Origin: Sapria himalayana
Lineage: Eukaryota; Streptophyta; Magnoliopsida; Malpighiales; Rafflesiaceae
Direction of reading: 5' to 3'
Length of the DNA stretch: 64,000 nucleotides
Assembly: GCA_029783825.1 (NCBI GenBank)
Contig: JAREIK010001468.1
Coordinates: 3,518,261-3,582,260 of the forward strand
Position numbers and translations under genes: made by a program. A model generated the notes under the pieces. The model was given only the letters and a program-made list of their open reading frames with translations, was not told the DNA's origin and made no database searches. Each line of letters opens with the position of its first letter. Position 1 is the stretch's first letter. Below are positions 58,001-64,000 of the stretch, piece by piece.

Positions 58001-60569
58001 CATTTATCGAAGGATTCTCATGACGACCAATAAGAAAAACATAATAAAAAATTATAAAATAAAAAAAATAGTAATTAACAATTTGAGAATCCAAAATAGA
58101 GTGCACTTCGTAATATTTTATATTTGAATTAGTTACGATGATAATGCATTTGAATGTATAATCATCCATTTTTTTGATTCTAAATTAAAATTAAATAAAA
58201 ATATTATGGGATTTTGTCAGATCTTTTATTCTCATGATTACTCCATCATATTTGAGTATCTTTAGTAATTATGATATATCATTAGTAATTATTATTTGTA
58301 GCATAATATTTGATAATGTTTCAAATAATAGTATGACAATAAACTTATTTATGAGAAATATTAGACACAATTTCATAGGTGAAAATTTTGATGTTAATTA
58401 TGTGTTATATAATTAACTTAATATTGTAAGCTGGCTTAAAATACTTGGAATCATACCAATGTAACATTTTATTCATATTGATCTAGACGTAATTTAATAT
58501 TTAGATATATTAAGTTGATTGAAACCATACTAATATATATTTTTTCGTATTAGACGTAATCTATTAATTTTTGTAGTGTCTAACTTAATATTAAAATCTA
58601 TTTTTTATTATCATAAATATAACTTCAAATATGATGATTGTACTACAATTATATTTTGGTGGAGCTAAGTTTTGTTTAAAAGATTAGGTGAATTAATGGA
58701 TAAAATCTTCATGAAAAAGTAAAAGAACTACAACTTGATATTGACATATGCGAATACGATGTTATTTATATCGAGACTATGAGCTATGACGATCCAAATC
58801 AGACAGAATGACTGGTAACATTAGACTAGTGATGGTGTATATTTCTTCAGAGTTTTTTTTTTATACTTTATATTTTAATTTCAAGACCTATGTATTTTAT
58901 TTCTTTTATTTTTTATATTTTCTATTAATAATGTTATCTGATTTTCAGTAAAGTTTAATAACTACTTTTAATAAAATTTGTTTTTTTTTAATATTTACAT
59001 ATTATTATTATATACTATATGTATATTATTTTAAATTTAACAGTAAAAATTAAAATTATTTAATTTAAATTTATTGCATCTGAACCACAACCCACATTCA
59101 ACATGCTAGGCCAGGCTGTTAGCTCATGGCTCCTGCTTGCTGCTTGTGGTTTCAATCCCAGGCAGCCAGGCTAGCCTGATTTTGTTGTGGGCAGGACCAC
59201 GCACTAAATGATGGGTAAGGCTTGGTCATGTTGTATATACTCGGCCAGAACCCAATTTGAAATGGCCGAATGCTTCGGCCGAGCCATTGGGCCATGCTGA
59301 GCCTACTTTTTTCGAGGGCAATCCGGCACGCCATGGCTCATAGGTAGGAACCATGTTGTGTTCAGCACGACATGATTGGCAAATGGGCACAAACAACTCT
59401 GGCCGTGTCGACCTGACACAGTTGGATGGACACAACTAGTGAGGATATGAATGAAACATCCTGTAATACATGTAGAGAGAAGATTTATTGCTATCTAAAA
59501 GATAAGTTTTGTATTCTTTTTTAGGAAGTATCATGGTGGATGAACTCTGTGAGAATCATTAAATGGCTCAAGTAGTCAATTATTCCTCTCACTACTGTTT
59601 AACACCCAGTATTTTTTATAAAAAAATAATATCAAAAATCAAAAAAAAAACAAAAAAAACAAAAAAAAATAAAAAAAAAAACAAATAAAAATTACAAAAT
59701 ATGTAACATTATGATTTTGCGTGCAAAAAAGTTGATTTTCACTCATTTAATCCTAGGGAAAAGTATCTGCAATTATGTGAGCTTGTGGAAGATGAGAAGG
59801 TTGATATCACAGGTGCAGTGGTTGATGAAGAGTTGGTTTTGGAAGATCACGATGTCGTCCAAGGCTTGAGAACTAATCCTCTGCATTCTAAGGACCGAAC
59901 CTCCATAGATGATTTTGTGATAATGAAGCCCATCAGCCGCGGTGCATTTGGTCGAGTTTTCTTAGCGAAAAAAAGAACGACGGGAGATCTTTTTGCCATG
60001 AAGGTACTTAGCGTCAACAACTCAAGACCAAATCTCTACTTCTGTTCCTCTCCGAGATTGATGCACTTTTCATTCCTTCAGGTTCTGAGGAAGGCTGATA
60101 TGATACGCAAGAATGCTGTAGAAAGCATATTAGCCGAACGGGATATATTAATTTCTGTTCGTAATCCCTTTGTGGTGAGCAGGACTAGCTTGTCAAGCAT
60201 TTTAGTGGCATGCCATGGGGAGTTATTATTCCTGATTAATCTAAATCTGCAACTTGATAGGTTCGCTTTTTTTATTCGTTTACTTGTCGCGAGAATTTGT
60301 ACCTTGTGATGGAGTATTTGAACGGCGGAGATTTATATTCATTGTTGAGAAATTTAGGCTGCATAGAAGAAGCTGTTGCCCGTGTATACATTGCAGAAGT
60401 TGTAAGTATCTGCACATCAAAGGTGTCATCTCTTTGTTGAAATTATAATTTCTAAATTTCTGTTCATTTTGTTGAGGTGCTTGCGCTTGAATATCTGCAT
60501 TCACTACAAGTTGTTCATCGGGATTTGAAGCCTGACAACCTGTTGATTGCACATGATGGCCATATCAAG
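29862..60569 (+). CDS. IREH1: IRE-family AGC Ser/Thr protein kinase (gene span in window, 9 exons, 3' end missing)
   Basis: This is a plant-specific AGC kinase of the INCOMPLETE ROOT HAIR ELONGATION family, linked in Arabidopsis to root-hair tip growth. The N-terminus (MVFK...[18 protein letters not shown]) resembles IREH1/IRE3 rather than IRE, so the symbol is a subfamily guess. The exons are 29862-30474, 47180-47244, 47367-47546, 47646-49016, 49240-49412, 59757-60003, 60082-60174, 60261-60401 and 60477-60569, together encoding residues 1-992. The order is a Ser-rich N-terminus, a conserved helical region ([10 protein letters not shown] ... DDRRQELP), a C-x2-C-x7-H-x3-H-x3-C zinc-binding-like motif, [14 protein letters not shown] and then the kinase. 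The kinase glycine loop is SRGAFGRVF (861-869), the ATP lysine is K883, the helix-C Glu is E902, and HRDLKPDN carries catalytic D977. The DFG, activation loop and C-terminal tail are outside the window. Introns 1 and 5 are 16.7 and 10.3 kb. The reading frame is intact throughout, so the gene looks functional. Confidence 0.93.
30475..32470. other. IRE-like intron 1, left part
   Basis: AT-rich DNA. At about 31580-31760 a phrase GTTAATTGAAAATAATG...TCAATGCTGATATCCAAC is repeated in degenerate form three times. Phrases at 31790-31970 (TAGAGTACAATCTAAAA, AATAATAATTTTTGA) recur near 33370 and 50530, which suggests more Copia debris. No intact feature is seen. Confidence 0.5.
32470..36400 (-). mobile_element. 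Decayed Copia LTR retrotransposon remnant
   Basis: Polyprotein pieces lie on the - strand. RNase H text [17 protein letters not shown] lies at about 33010-32900. Reverse transcriptase text [20 protein letters not shown] lies at about 33600-33500, as in the Copia RT block QLDVKNAFLHGDL. Between 34640 and 36100 the sequence is homologous, over scattered blocks, to 54940-56540 in intron 5. Ends are uncertain. A primer-binding-like TGATATCCAAGCTTAGG near 32527 on the + strand may belong to another copy. Confidence 0.6.
34060..34450. mobile_element. Old hAT-family fragment
   Basis: A left end TAAAGGTATCCAATAAGATG (degenerate TAGAGGTGTCAAATGGG) is followed by alternating words such as CATACTGG, GCTAGCCTG, TGTGCCACATG. 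These are typical of the subterminal part of this family. The right end is not recognised. Confidence 0.4.
36430..36835. repeat. Degenerate CT-rich tandem repeat
   Basis: Short units built on TTACTTCTTAATTGTGTGC / CACCATTGTGCC recur every 25-35 bp. The block is pyrimidine-rich on the + strand, unlike its surroundings. Confidence 0.5.
36835..37110 (+). mobile_element. LTR-retrotransposon scar with PBS- and PPT-like motifs
   Basis: TGATATCAGAGC at 37046-37057 resembles the initiator-Met tRNA primer-binding site of Copia elements (TGGTATCAGAGC). Only 17 bases further on, a purine tract AGAGGGGGAATGATTG (37075-37090) is followed by TGTTAG, the usual start of an LTR. The sequence 36835-36935 resembles 32555-32690. 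This looks like an element whose interior has been almost wholly deleted. Confidence 0.5.
37111..38755. other. AT-rich part of IRE-like intron 1
   Basis: At 37255-37440 a phrase of about 50 bp built on GTGACACTAACTTATTATTG recurs about four times. The remainder may be LTR or internal debris. No coding domain is recognised. Confidence 0.45.
38756..42169 (+). mobile_element. hAT transposon copy 1, 3.4 kb, dead transposase
   Basis: The ends are TAGAGGTGTCAATTGGGCC and GTCCATTTGTCACCTCTA, with GC-rich subterminal blocks and an AT-rich core. On the + strand the core holds remnants of an hAT (RICESLEEPER-like) transposase. The open stretch 40448-40705 includes [21 protein letters not shown]-terminal dimerisation-like region at about 41370-41570 reads HDLLTPSAS and [10 protein letters not shown]. 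Stops are frequent. Flanking 8-mers do not match, so no target duplication survives. Confidence 0.75.
42230..45035 (+). mobile_element. hAT transposon copy 2, dead, with nested insertion
   Basis: The sequence aligns with copy 1 and with the copy at 50762. It shares ACAAGGACAACGA near 42272 and 39165, ATATGATGTATTAGAT near 43018 and 39989, and the C-terminal transposase region at about 44220-44420. A GC-rich right subterminal block lies at 44870-45030. The termini are eroded. The region equivalent to about 400 bp of copy 1 is replaced by a foreign GC-rich block at 43322-43487. Confidence 0.6.
43322..43487. mobile_element. hAT end fragment nested in hAT copy 2
   Basis: This GC-rich block ends ATCTGACACCTCTA, the right terminus of the same family. 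It sits where copies 1 and 3 have AT-rich transposase-coding sequence. Its left terminus is missing or was lost in the rearrangement. Confidence 0.55.
45036..46186. other. AT-rich part of IRE-like intron 1
   Basis: No feature is recognised apart from a (TA)n tract at about 46058-46090. Sequence near 45130-45370 resembles Copia debris elsewhere in the introns, but weakly. Confidence 0.45.
46187..46720. mobile_element. Short hAT-family element
   Basis: The right end CCCACTTGGCACCTCTA at 46704-46720 matches the family. The interior is GC-rich with GGCATG/CATGCC words. The left end (TAGTGAGGGGAACGACCC at about 46187) is degenerate, and no target duplication is seen. Confidence 0.5.
47180..47244 (+). 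CDS. IREH1: IRE-like kinase exon 2
   Basis: The acceptor is TTTCTTAG at 47179 and the donor is GAG|GTACTG at 47244/47245. The 65 bases restore frame from phase 1 to phase 0. It encodes (G)[18 protein letters not shown] and TPE, matching the short exon with CTPEM-like text in family members. Confidence 0.85.
47367..47546 (+). CDS. IREH1: IRE-like kinase exon 3
   Basis: The acceptor is TTGTCCTTAG at 47366 and the donor is GAG|GTAACT at 47546/47547; the exon is 60 codons, phase 0. It encodes [36 protein letters not shown] and KPRGLNNLE, which are near-invariant in IRE-family kinases. Confidence 0.93.
47646..49016 (+). CDS. IREH1: IRE-like kinase exon 4 (large regulatory exon)
   Basis: The acceptor is CTACACAG at 47645 and the donor is CAG|GTGCTT at 49016/49017; the exon is 457 codons, phase 0. 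It begins [20 protein letters not shown], a conserved helical region, and continues through [20 protein letters not shown]. It then has a Ser/Pro-rich stretch with [16 protein letters not shown] and the zinc-binding-like motif C-x2-C-x7-H-x3-H-x3-C ([10 protein letters not shown]...). [16 protein letters not shown] segment leads to the exon end. In some relatives this region is split by introns; here it is one exon. Confidence 0.93.
49240..49412 (+). CDS. IREH1: IRE-like kinase exon 5
   Basis: The acceptor is TTTTTCAG at 49239 and the donor is AG|GTATTG at 49412/49413, leaving phase 2. It encodes [18 protein letters not shown] and [17 protein letters not shown]. These are family signatures just before the kinase domain. 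The split Arg codon is completed by exon 6, 10.3 kb away. Confidence 0.92.
49413..49900. other. Start of IRE-like intron 5
   Basis: AT-rich DNA with no recognised feature other than a short ACACATACAAACAAATACAT tract near 49590. Confidence 0.5.
49900..50640 (-). mobile_element. Copia remnant (RNase H region)
   Basis: The - strand translation gives NLVP, KSRK and then, near 50040-49900, [19 protein letters not shown] followed by IDYFF and KINDKI. This is the Copia RNase H block (YCDNQ...H..R.KHI). Further right, 50330-50640 aligns with 33200-33450 of the intron 1 remnant. The element is truncated and frame-shifted. Confidence 0.65.
50762..54306 (+). mobile_element. hAT transposon copy 3, 3.5 kb, dead transposase
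   Basis: The left end is TAGAGATGTTAAATAGGCTGG (shortened core TAGAGATGTTAAATAGG) and the right end is TCATGTGATACCTCTA. The flanking 8-mers TGTCAACT and TGTCGAGT agree at six of eight positions, consistent with an aged target duplication. Internal + strand open stretches 51940-52233 ([20 protein letters not shown]) and 53113-53334 correspond to parts of the transposase in copies 1 and 2. A (CT)n tract lies at 51609-51636. Confidence 0.75.
54357..54926. mobile_element. Mutator-like non-autonomous element with 11-bp target duplication
   Basis: The inverted ends AAAGATGCACAGATATGG and CGTATCCGTCTTCATGCTTC correspond to the AAGCACGGACACGG family ends seen at 1-402 and 63881-64000. The 11-bp direct repeat AATATATCCCC flanks it at 54346-54356 and 54927-54937, within the 8-11 bp range of Mutator-like elements. 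The 570-bp interior has a G-rich block and AT-rich TTTTATAAAATA repeats, and no coding sequence. Confidence 0.8.
54515..54610 (+). repeat. G-rich tandem block
   Basis: The unit GCGATTTTGTGGGGAGGGGG is repeated about four times with variations, including one run of about 14 G residues near 54534-54547. Several G-runs lie close together, so a G-quadruplex could form on the + strand. Confidence 0.8.
54938..56545. other. Sequence homologous to the intron 1 Copia-like remnant
   Basis: Scattered blocks align with 33800-36100 in the same orientation. Examples are ACTACTTGATAGTCCAAGCA near 55538 with TGATAGTCTAGG near 34762, and GAGATAAATTATAATTAAAA-type text near 55895 and 35108. It is probably a second copy of the same dead retrotransposon. 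No domain was recognised directly. Confidence 0.4.
56556..56962. mobile_element. Short degenerate hAT-family element
   Basis: The left end is TAGAGGTGTTCGATGAGATG and the right end is near CTTGTCCCATTGGATAC. The interior contains GTGCCA/GGCACTTGGGC words of the family. Target duplication is unclear. Confidence 0.55.
57260..59440 (+). mobile_element. hAT transposon copy 4, 2.2 kb, heavily decayed
   Basis: The left end is TAGAGGTTTCAATTGGTC. A right GC-rich subterminal block (59095-59435) has TCGGCCGAGC/GGGCC words, but the terminus itself is eroded (GGATGGACACAACTAGT). The core holds a low-complexity T/TTA-rich tract (57775-58000) and weak traces of the transposase 3' part near 58700-58800. 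Confidence 0.5.
59441..59756. other. 3' end of IRE-like intron 5
   Basis: It contains an A-rich tract with interspersed C (about 59637-59695). No other feature is recognised. The acceptor is AATCCTAG at 59756. Confidence 0.6.
59757..60003 (+). CDS. IREH1: IRE-like kinase exon 6 (glycine loop, ATP lysine)
   Basis: The acceptor is TCCTAG at 59756 and the donor is AAG|GTACTT at 60003/60004. It encodes [19 protein letters not shown], an acidic stretch, KDRTSIDDF and [20 protein letters not shown], then FAMK. The final Lys codon is the invariant ATP-contacting lysine. Confidence 0.94.
60082..60174 (+). CDS. IREH1: IRE-like kinase exon 7 (helix C)
   Basis: The acceptor is CCTTCAG at 60081 and the donor is GTG|GTGAGC at 60174/60175; the exon is 31 codons, phase 0. 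It encodes [20 protein letters not shown] followed by [11 protein letters not shown]. The helix-C glutamate is in AERD. Intron 6 is only 78 bp. Confidence 0.93.
60261..60401 (+). CDS. IREH1: IRE-like kinase exon 8 (hinge)
   Basis: The acceptor is CTTGATAG at 60260 and the donor is GTT|GTAAGT at 60401/60402; the exon is 47 codons, phase 0. It encodes [20 protein letters not shown] followed by [20 protein letters not shown]. It carries the hinge and the start of helix D, as in AGC kinases. Confidence 0.93.
60477..60569 (+). CDS. IREH1: IRE-like kinase exon 9 (catalytic loop)
   Basis: The acceptor is TTGTTGAG at 60476 and the donor is AAG|GTGAGT at 60569/60570; the exon is 31 codons, phase 0. 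It encodes [20 protein letters not shown] followed by [11 protein letters not shown]. The next family residues, LTDFGLSK, are not found before the window ends. Confidence 0.94.
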
Positions 60570-60779
60570 GTGAGTTCTTGATGTGATTTCTAGGTTTTTA
60601 TCAATCCGATTTGTTCGGTTGGCTTTTGTTTTGTTTATAATCATTAGGTTAATGGAAAAAATGGGTTGTCTTCAAGAAATAGAATGGGAAAGTAATGTGG
60701 TTAATGTAACAAAGCTTCTAAATTTTGAGAGATGTTACACAAATTATTATTTTAGGTTGATCAAACTTGTTACATTGAG

Positions 60780-61369
60780 GATTTTATGAGAGCTAGCAAC
60801 ATGATTGTTTCATAGCCAAGCTAATAATTTTCATATGGTATGATATATAAAATTTTATGAAAGTTTGCAACATAATTGTGTTTCTCATAGGTGACATAGA
60901 TATACGATGTTGTTTCATAACTTTCGAGAGTTGGAATTAAAGTAGCTTAGAAAGTTGGAGTAGGTCATCGCGCATTTTACTCACTGCACACCTCTTGTTA
61001 TGCAACTTTTCAATATTTTTTTATTAGAGATCATGTATCTTAGAATGACTAATATGAATAGATTTTTTGACATGTTATATTTTCATTTATTATCAGATAT
61101 TTTTTCTATATTTAAATGTTTAGATTTTGAATGATTTCTAGTTTTTTATTAGATCAAAGTTATATAATTGGATAATTCAATATATATGAAGCAGATTGAA
61201 TCCATTGGAGTAACACCTCATTCATTCTGTATTAGTAGTAGAGGAAGTACCAATCATGGTAGTTGTAGAAGTAGGAGAGTGTCGATTTTATGTATGCACT
61301 ACAGGAGGAGGGATCATACCAGAGAGAGTTGGTGGTAGTTGTTTTCAGAGAGTATGATAGATTATTGAG
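60780..61369 (+). repeat. Direct repeat copy A in IRE-like intron 9
   Basis: This segment aligns, with many differences, to 63360-63880. Shared phrases include GTTGGAGTAG.TCAT, TTATGCAACT, TTATTATCAGATATTTTTTC, ACACCTCATT and CAATCATGGTAG. An hAT element is inserted at its right edge. Confidence 0.7.
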
Positions 61370-61377
61370 GGTGATAT

Positions 61378-61771
61378 TAGAGGTGTCAAATGGGCCGGCT
61401 CGGCCCGAATTTTTTGGGAATGAGCGTGCCGCCTGGCCCGGCACAGTTTAAAATAACGGGCCCGGCACTGCCCGCAGGCACGGCGGGCCGTGCCGTGTCT
61501 TGCTTGGCCCGCTCGGGCTTGCCTGTCCGAGTGGTTCGGGATACGGGGGACCGCGGGTCGGGTCGAATCAGACCCGACCCGTGGTCTTTTTTTGCGGGAG
61601 GGGCATCGTGGGGTCGGGCTCACGGGACACCCGGCACGGGACAACCCCGTGCCGGTGTGCCGTGCCGCGGGCCGAACCGTGCCGGGTCAGGCACGGCACG
61701 GTACGGCTCGTGCCTAACCCGGGCACGGAATTTTTCCGTGCCGGGCTGGCCCGGCCCGGTTGACACCTCTA
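61378..61771. mobile_element. Young-looking GC-rich hAT element with perfect 8-bp target duplication
   Basis: The ends are TAGAGGTGTCAAATGGGCC and GGCCCGGTTGACACCTCTA. The perfect 8-bp direct repeat GGTGATAT flanks it at 61370-61377 and 61772-61779. The 394-bp interior is very GC-rich, made of GGCACGG/CCGTGCC and GGGCC/GGCCC words that pair into hairpins. It encodes no transposase; the reading frames in it are by-products of base composition. Confidence 0.92.
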
Positions 61772-61779
61772 GGTGATAT

Positions 61780-63359
61780 ATCGACAATCAGGATCATTCA
61801 TGAATTTTAACAAAGTTTTTTTTATGAATTTTTTTAAAAAGAAATATATAAATTTTTTTGCTAATATGGTAGCATTATATTTCATGGTATTTAGGCTTTT
61901 TCACTCATCTTCATACTTTAAATTTTTTTAATATTGTATTACACAATGGCAATTCATCAAAAAGTATGTCAATGTTATAATTATAAATGATAATTTATCA
62001 AAAATTTTTTGTTATGATAATATTTAAATGTGTTATATTGTTCACATATTTTATATATTTATTTTTTCTTAATTAGTTTTCTTTTTCTTGAATTGTCTTA
62101 GTAGACAAATCAATTCTAACTTATTTTTTTTTCACTAATATTATTTTTCAGGATCAAAAGATAATATAAAATGTTTTTCTATATGTTTGAATAATATTTA
62201 TCTATTGCCTATTTGTTTTCACTTGGTTATTTATCATTAGTCAAGTTAACAATGTTGAATTATAATGTTAGAGATGTTTATTTATTAAAGTGTGAGCATA
62301 TAAGTTATAAAAAATATACATGAGATTCCTATCATGATATCTAAACTTGTTTTATTAAATATCAATTTGATATAATATAATCAAATATATGAGCTATTTG
62401 ATATGCAACATAAAGTTTAGTTTAGATAATTTATCATATTTATTAAAAATTATATCTATTTTATTAATAGTTTTTTTTTTTCATTTTGGTTTATAAATTT
62501 TATTAATTTTTCAGTAATTCATAAAAAAATACAAAATTAGGTTGATAAAAACATAAAAAATATTATGTGCAACAATGCATTATGATAAATGTTAGATAGT
62601 TCAAAAGTTTACTATACTGAACATGAAATCTTATATCACATTTTTTGTGCAATCATATCCGTATAAAATATGATTGTTGAAAGAAAAGTAGATATATGAT
62701 TGACAATTGAGATGACTTTAAGCAATCATATCCTTATACTTTTTTTTTGGTATATGTTCTAAATATTTTTTGGATAGATGTGATTTTTATCAGAAATATT
62801 TTAATAACTAAATATTTTTTTTATTATGTTTTACTATCTTTTTTAATATTGTATTTTGGACATATTATTTAGTTTGACTTTAAAGTTATTGGGAGTACTT
62901 GCTTTTTTCAAGATCTCTCTCCAAATGCTCGAACATTTGATATTAAACATGTCATGTGATGCATCTACTAGCTACTATGAATAGGGCATATTGAATGGTT
63001 CACTTGTGAATGATGCAATTATGCAATAAGTGTGTGGAATGCAAAGATATAGTGAAAAGTACTGCAGGGCATGGTGTGCAGAATGTTGGTGTGGATGCTG
63101 AGATTTGTGGGTTTAACTACATATACATTTTCATATGGTGAAAGTCAAGATCCTAGTAATCATTTTATTGAATTTCAGACATAAGAATTATACTTAATGA
63201 GTTACATTAGTTCGGATGTAGTTCTTTGGTTATGAGATGATGAATTATCTGATGAATAAGCTTCCTAGTGGTGAGATAAATGAGGTGTGGTTGTAGATGA
63301 TGTTTTGACAAATGATTATCATGTAGCAATCCATCGAGTCAAAGTTGATTTGTGTTTTC
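61780..63359. other. AT-rich part of IRE-like intron 9
   Basis: No kinase exon, RNA gene or transposon domain is recognised on either strand. Confidence 0.55.
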
Positions 63360-63880
63360 ATATTGATACAAGGTCTTATAAAAGTTAGCAACATAATTAT
63401 ACTCATTATAGTTGATGGAAATATACGATGCTGTTTTATTACTTTTGAGATTAAAAGTTGGAGTAGATCATTATTCACTTTACTGACTTCACACGTCTAG
63501 TTATGCAACTCTTGGATATTTTACTAGTAGAAATAATTGTCTCATAGAGTGAATAGATGATGTGGTTTCTTGGATGATATTTCTGTGTTTATTATTAGAT
63601 ATTTTTTCAATATTCTACAATTAGATATTGAGTGATTGAGTTTTTATTGAGATTAGAGTTACATAATTGGACAATTCTGTATATATATATGAAGAAGATT
63701 GAGATTCACTAAAGAAACACCTCATTTAGTAACTATTGGAAGTATAGGGAGTATCAATCATGGTAGAAGTTGAAAAACTCTTACCTCAATCATGGTAGAT
63801 TGAGGTAAGAGACTATCAGTTTAGTGCAAAGAATACAAAAGGAATCACAACATCAGAGTATTGAGAGTTATTTTCAAGGA
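63360..63880 (+). repeat. Direct repeat copy B in IRE-like intron 9
   Basis: This is the partner of 60780-61369. The two could be LTRs of a dead element about 3 kb long or a local duplication; no primer-binding site or polyprotein supports the first view. A Mutator-like element begins at its right edge. Confidence 0.65.
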
Positions 63881-64000
63881 AGCACGGACACGGCTCCCTA
63901 CAGCCGTGTCCGTGTGTACGACACCTGGACACGTGGACATGACACGGATACGTATTCGATACGTCATATGGCATATTATTGATCAATCTGTATCCGATAC
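63881..64000. mobile_element. Left part of a Mutator-like TIR element (partial)
   Basis: It begins GAAGCACGGACACGGCTC and continues with GACACGGATACGTATTCGAT, ATATGGCATATTATTGATCA. This text is shared with the left part of the 54357 copy (ATGCCACATGGTGTATCATTGACC). The element runs off the window. Confidence 0.7.

Noticed and set aside
57721..58033. Phe/Ile/Ser-rich open frames suggesting a membrane peptide
   Set aside because: The sequence is low-complexity T-rich inside a decayed hAT copy.
61345..61776. GC-rich open frames on both strands
   Set aside because: They lie wholly inside the GC-rich hAT element and reflect the absence of AT-rich stop codons.

Overview
The window is nuclear DNA of a flowering plant. 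It has split genes with canonical GT/AG introns, a plant C3H43/C3H67-type CCCH zinc-finger protein, a plant IRE-family AGC kinase, and plant transposons (CACTA, L1-like LINE, hAT, Copia, Mutator-like) in very AT-rich intergenic and intronic DNA. The species cannot be named. Introns of 10-17 kb packed with decayed transposons suggest a large, repeat-rich genome, perhaps a monocot or early-diverging angiosperm (inference).

Region 1 (about 1.1-10.3 kb, + strand) is a CCCH zinc-finger gene. I could trace thirteen exons, all joined in phase 0. The last six (8351-10284) encode the usual five-finger protein of the C3H43/C3H67 group. Upstream of them lie seven more exons (1119-8182), most carrying one extra finger behind a fast-changing Asn/Asp/Ser-rich linker. 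This looks like repeated duplication of the first-finger exon and gives at least eleven fingers in about 1070 residues. Two introns carry tandem arrays. Intron 1 repeats a 163-bp piece of its own intron/exon junction. Intron 5 holds a 112-bp satellite with a three-unit higher-order pattern. The 5' end of the gene may lie left of the window.

Region 2 (10.3-29.4 kb) is intergenic. It holds a GT-rich minisatellite with a segmental duplication and a decayed CACTA (En/Spm) transposon on the - strand (about 13.9-25.9 kb). A whole but dead L1-like LINE is nested inside that transposon (about 16.9-23.8 kb, - strand). Further right are a 443-bp non-autonomous hAT element with an 8-bp target duplication and long CA/GT-based minisatellites just before the next gene.

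Region 3 (29.86 kb to beyond the right edge, + strand) is an IRE-family (IREH1/IRE3-like) AGC protein kinase gene. Nine exons encode the N-terminal 992 residues, up to the HRDLKPDN catalytic loop. The DFG motif and the rest of the kinase lie beyond 64 kb. Intron 1 is 16.7 kb and intron 5 is 10.3 kb. They hold at least seven members of one hAT family (ends like TAGAGGTGTCAAATGGGCC), including three 2.8-3.5-kb copies with homologous dead transposase. They also hold - strand Copia remnants and a 570-bp Mutator-like element with an 11-bp target duplication and a G-rich core. Intron 9 runs off the window and holds a young-looking 394-bp GC-rich hAT element with a perfect 8-bp duplication, plus a direct repeat pair.

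Only the two + strand genes look functional. All other coding traces are dead transposons or translated simple repeats.
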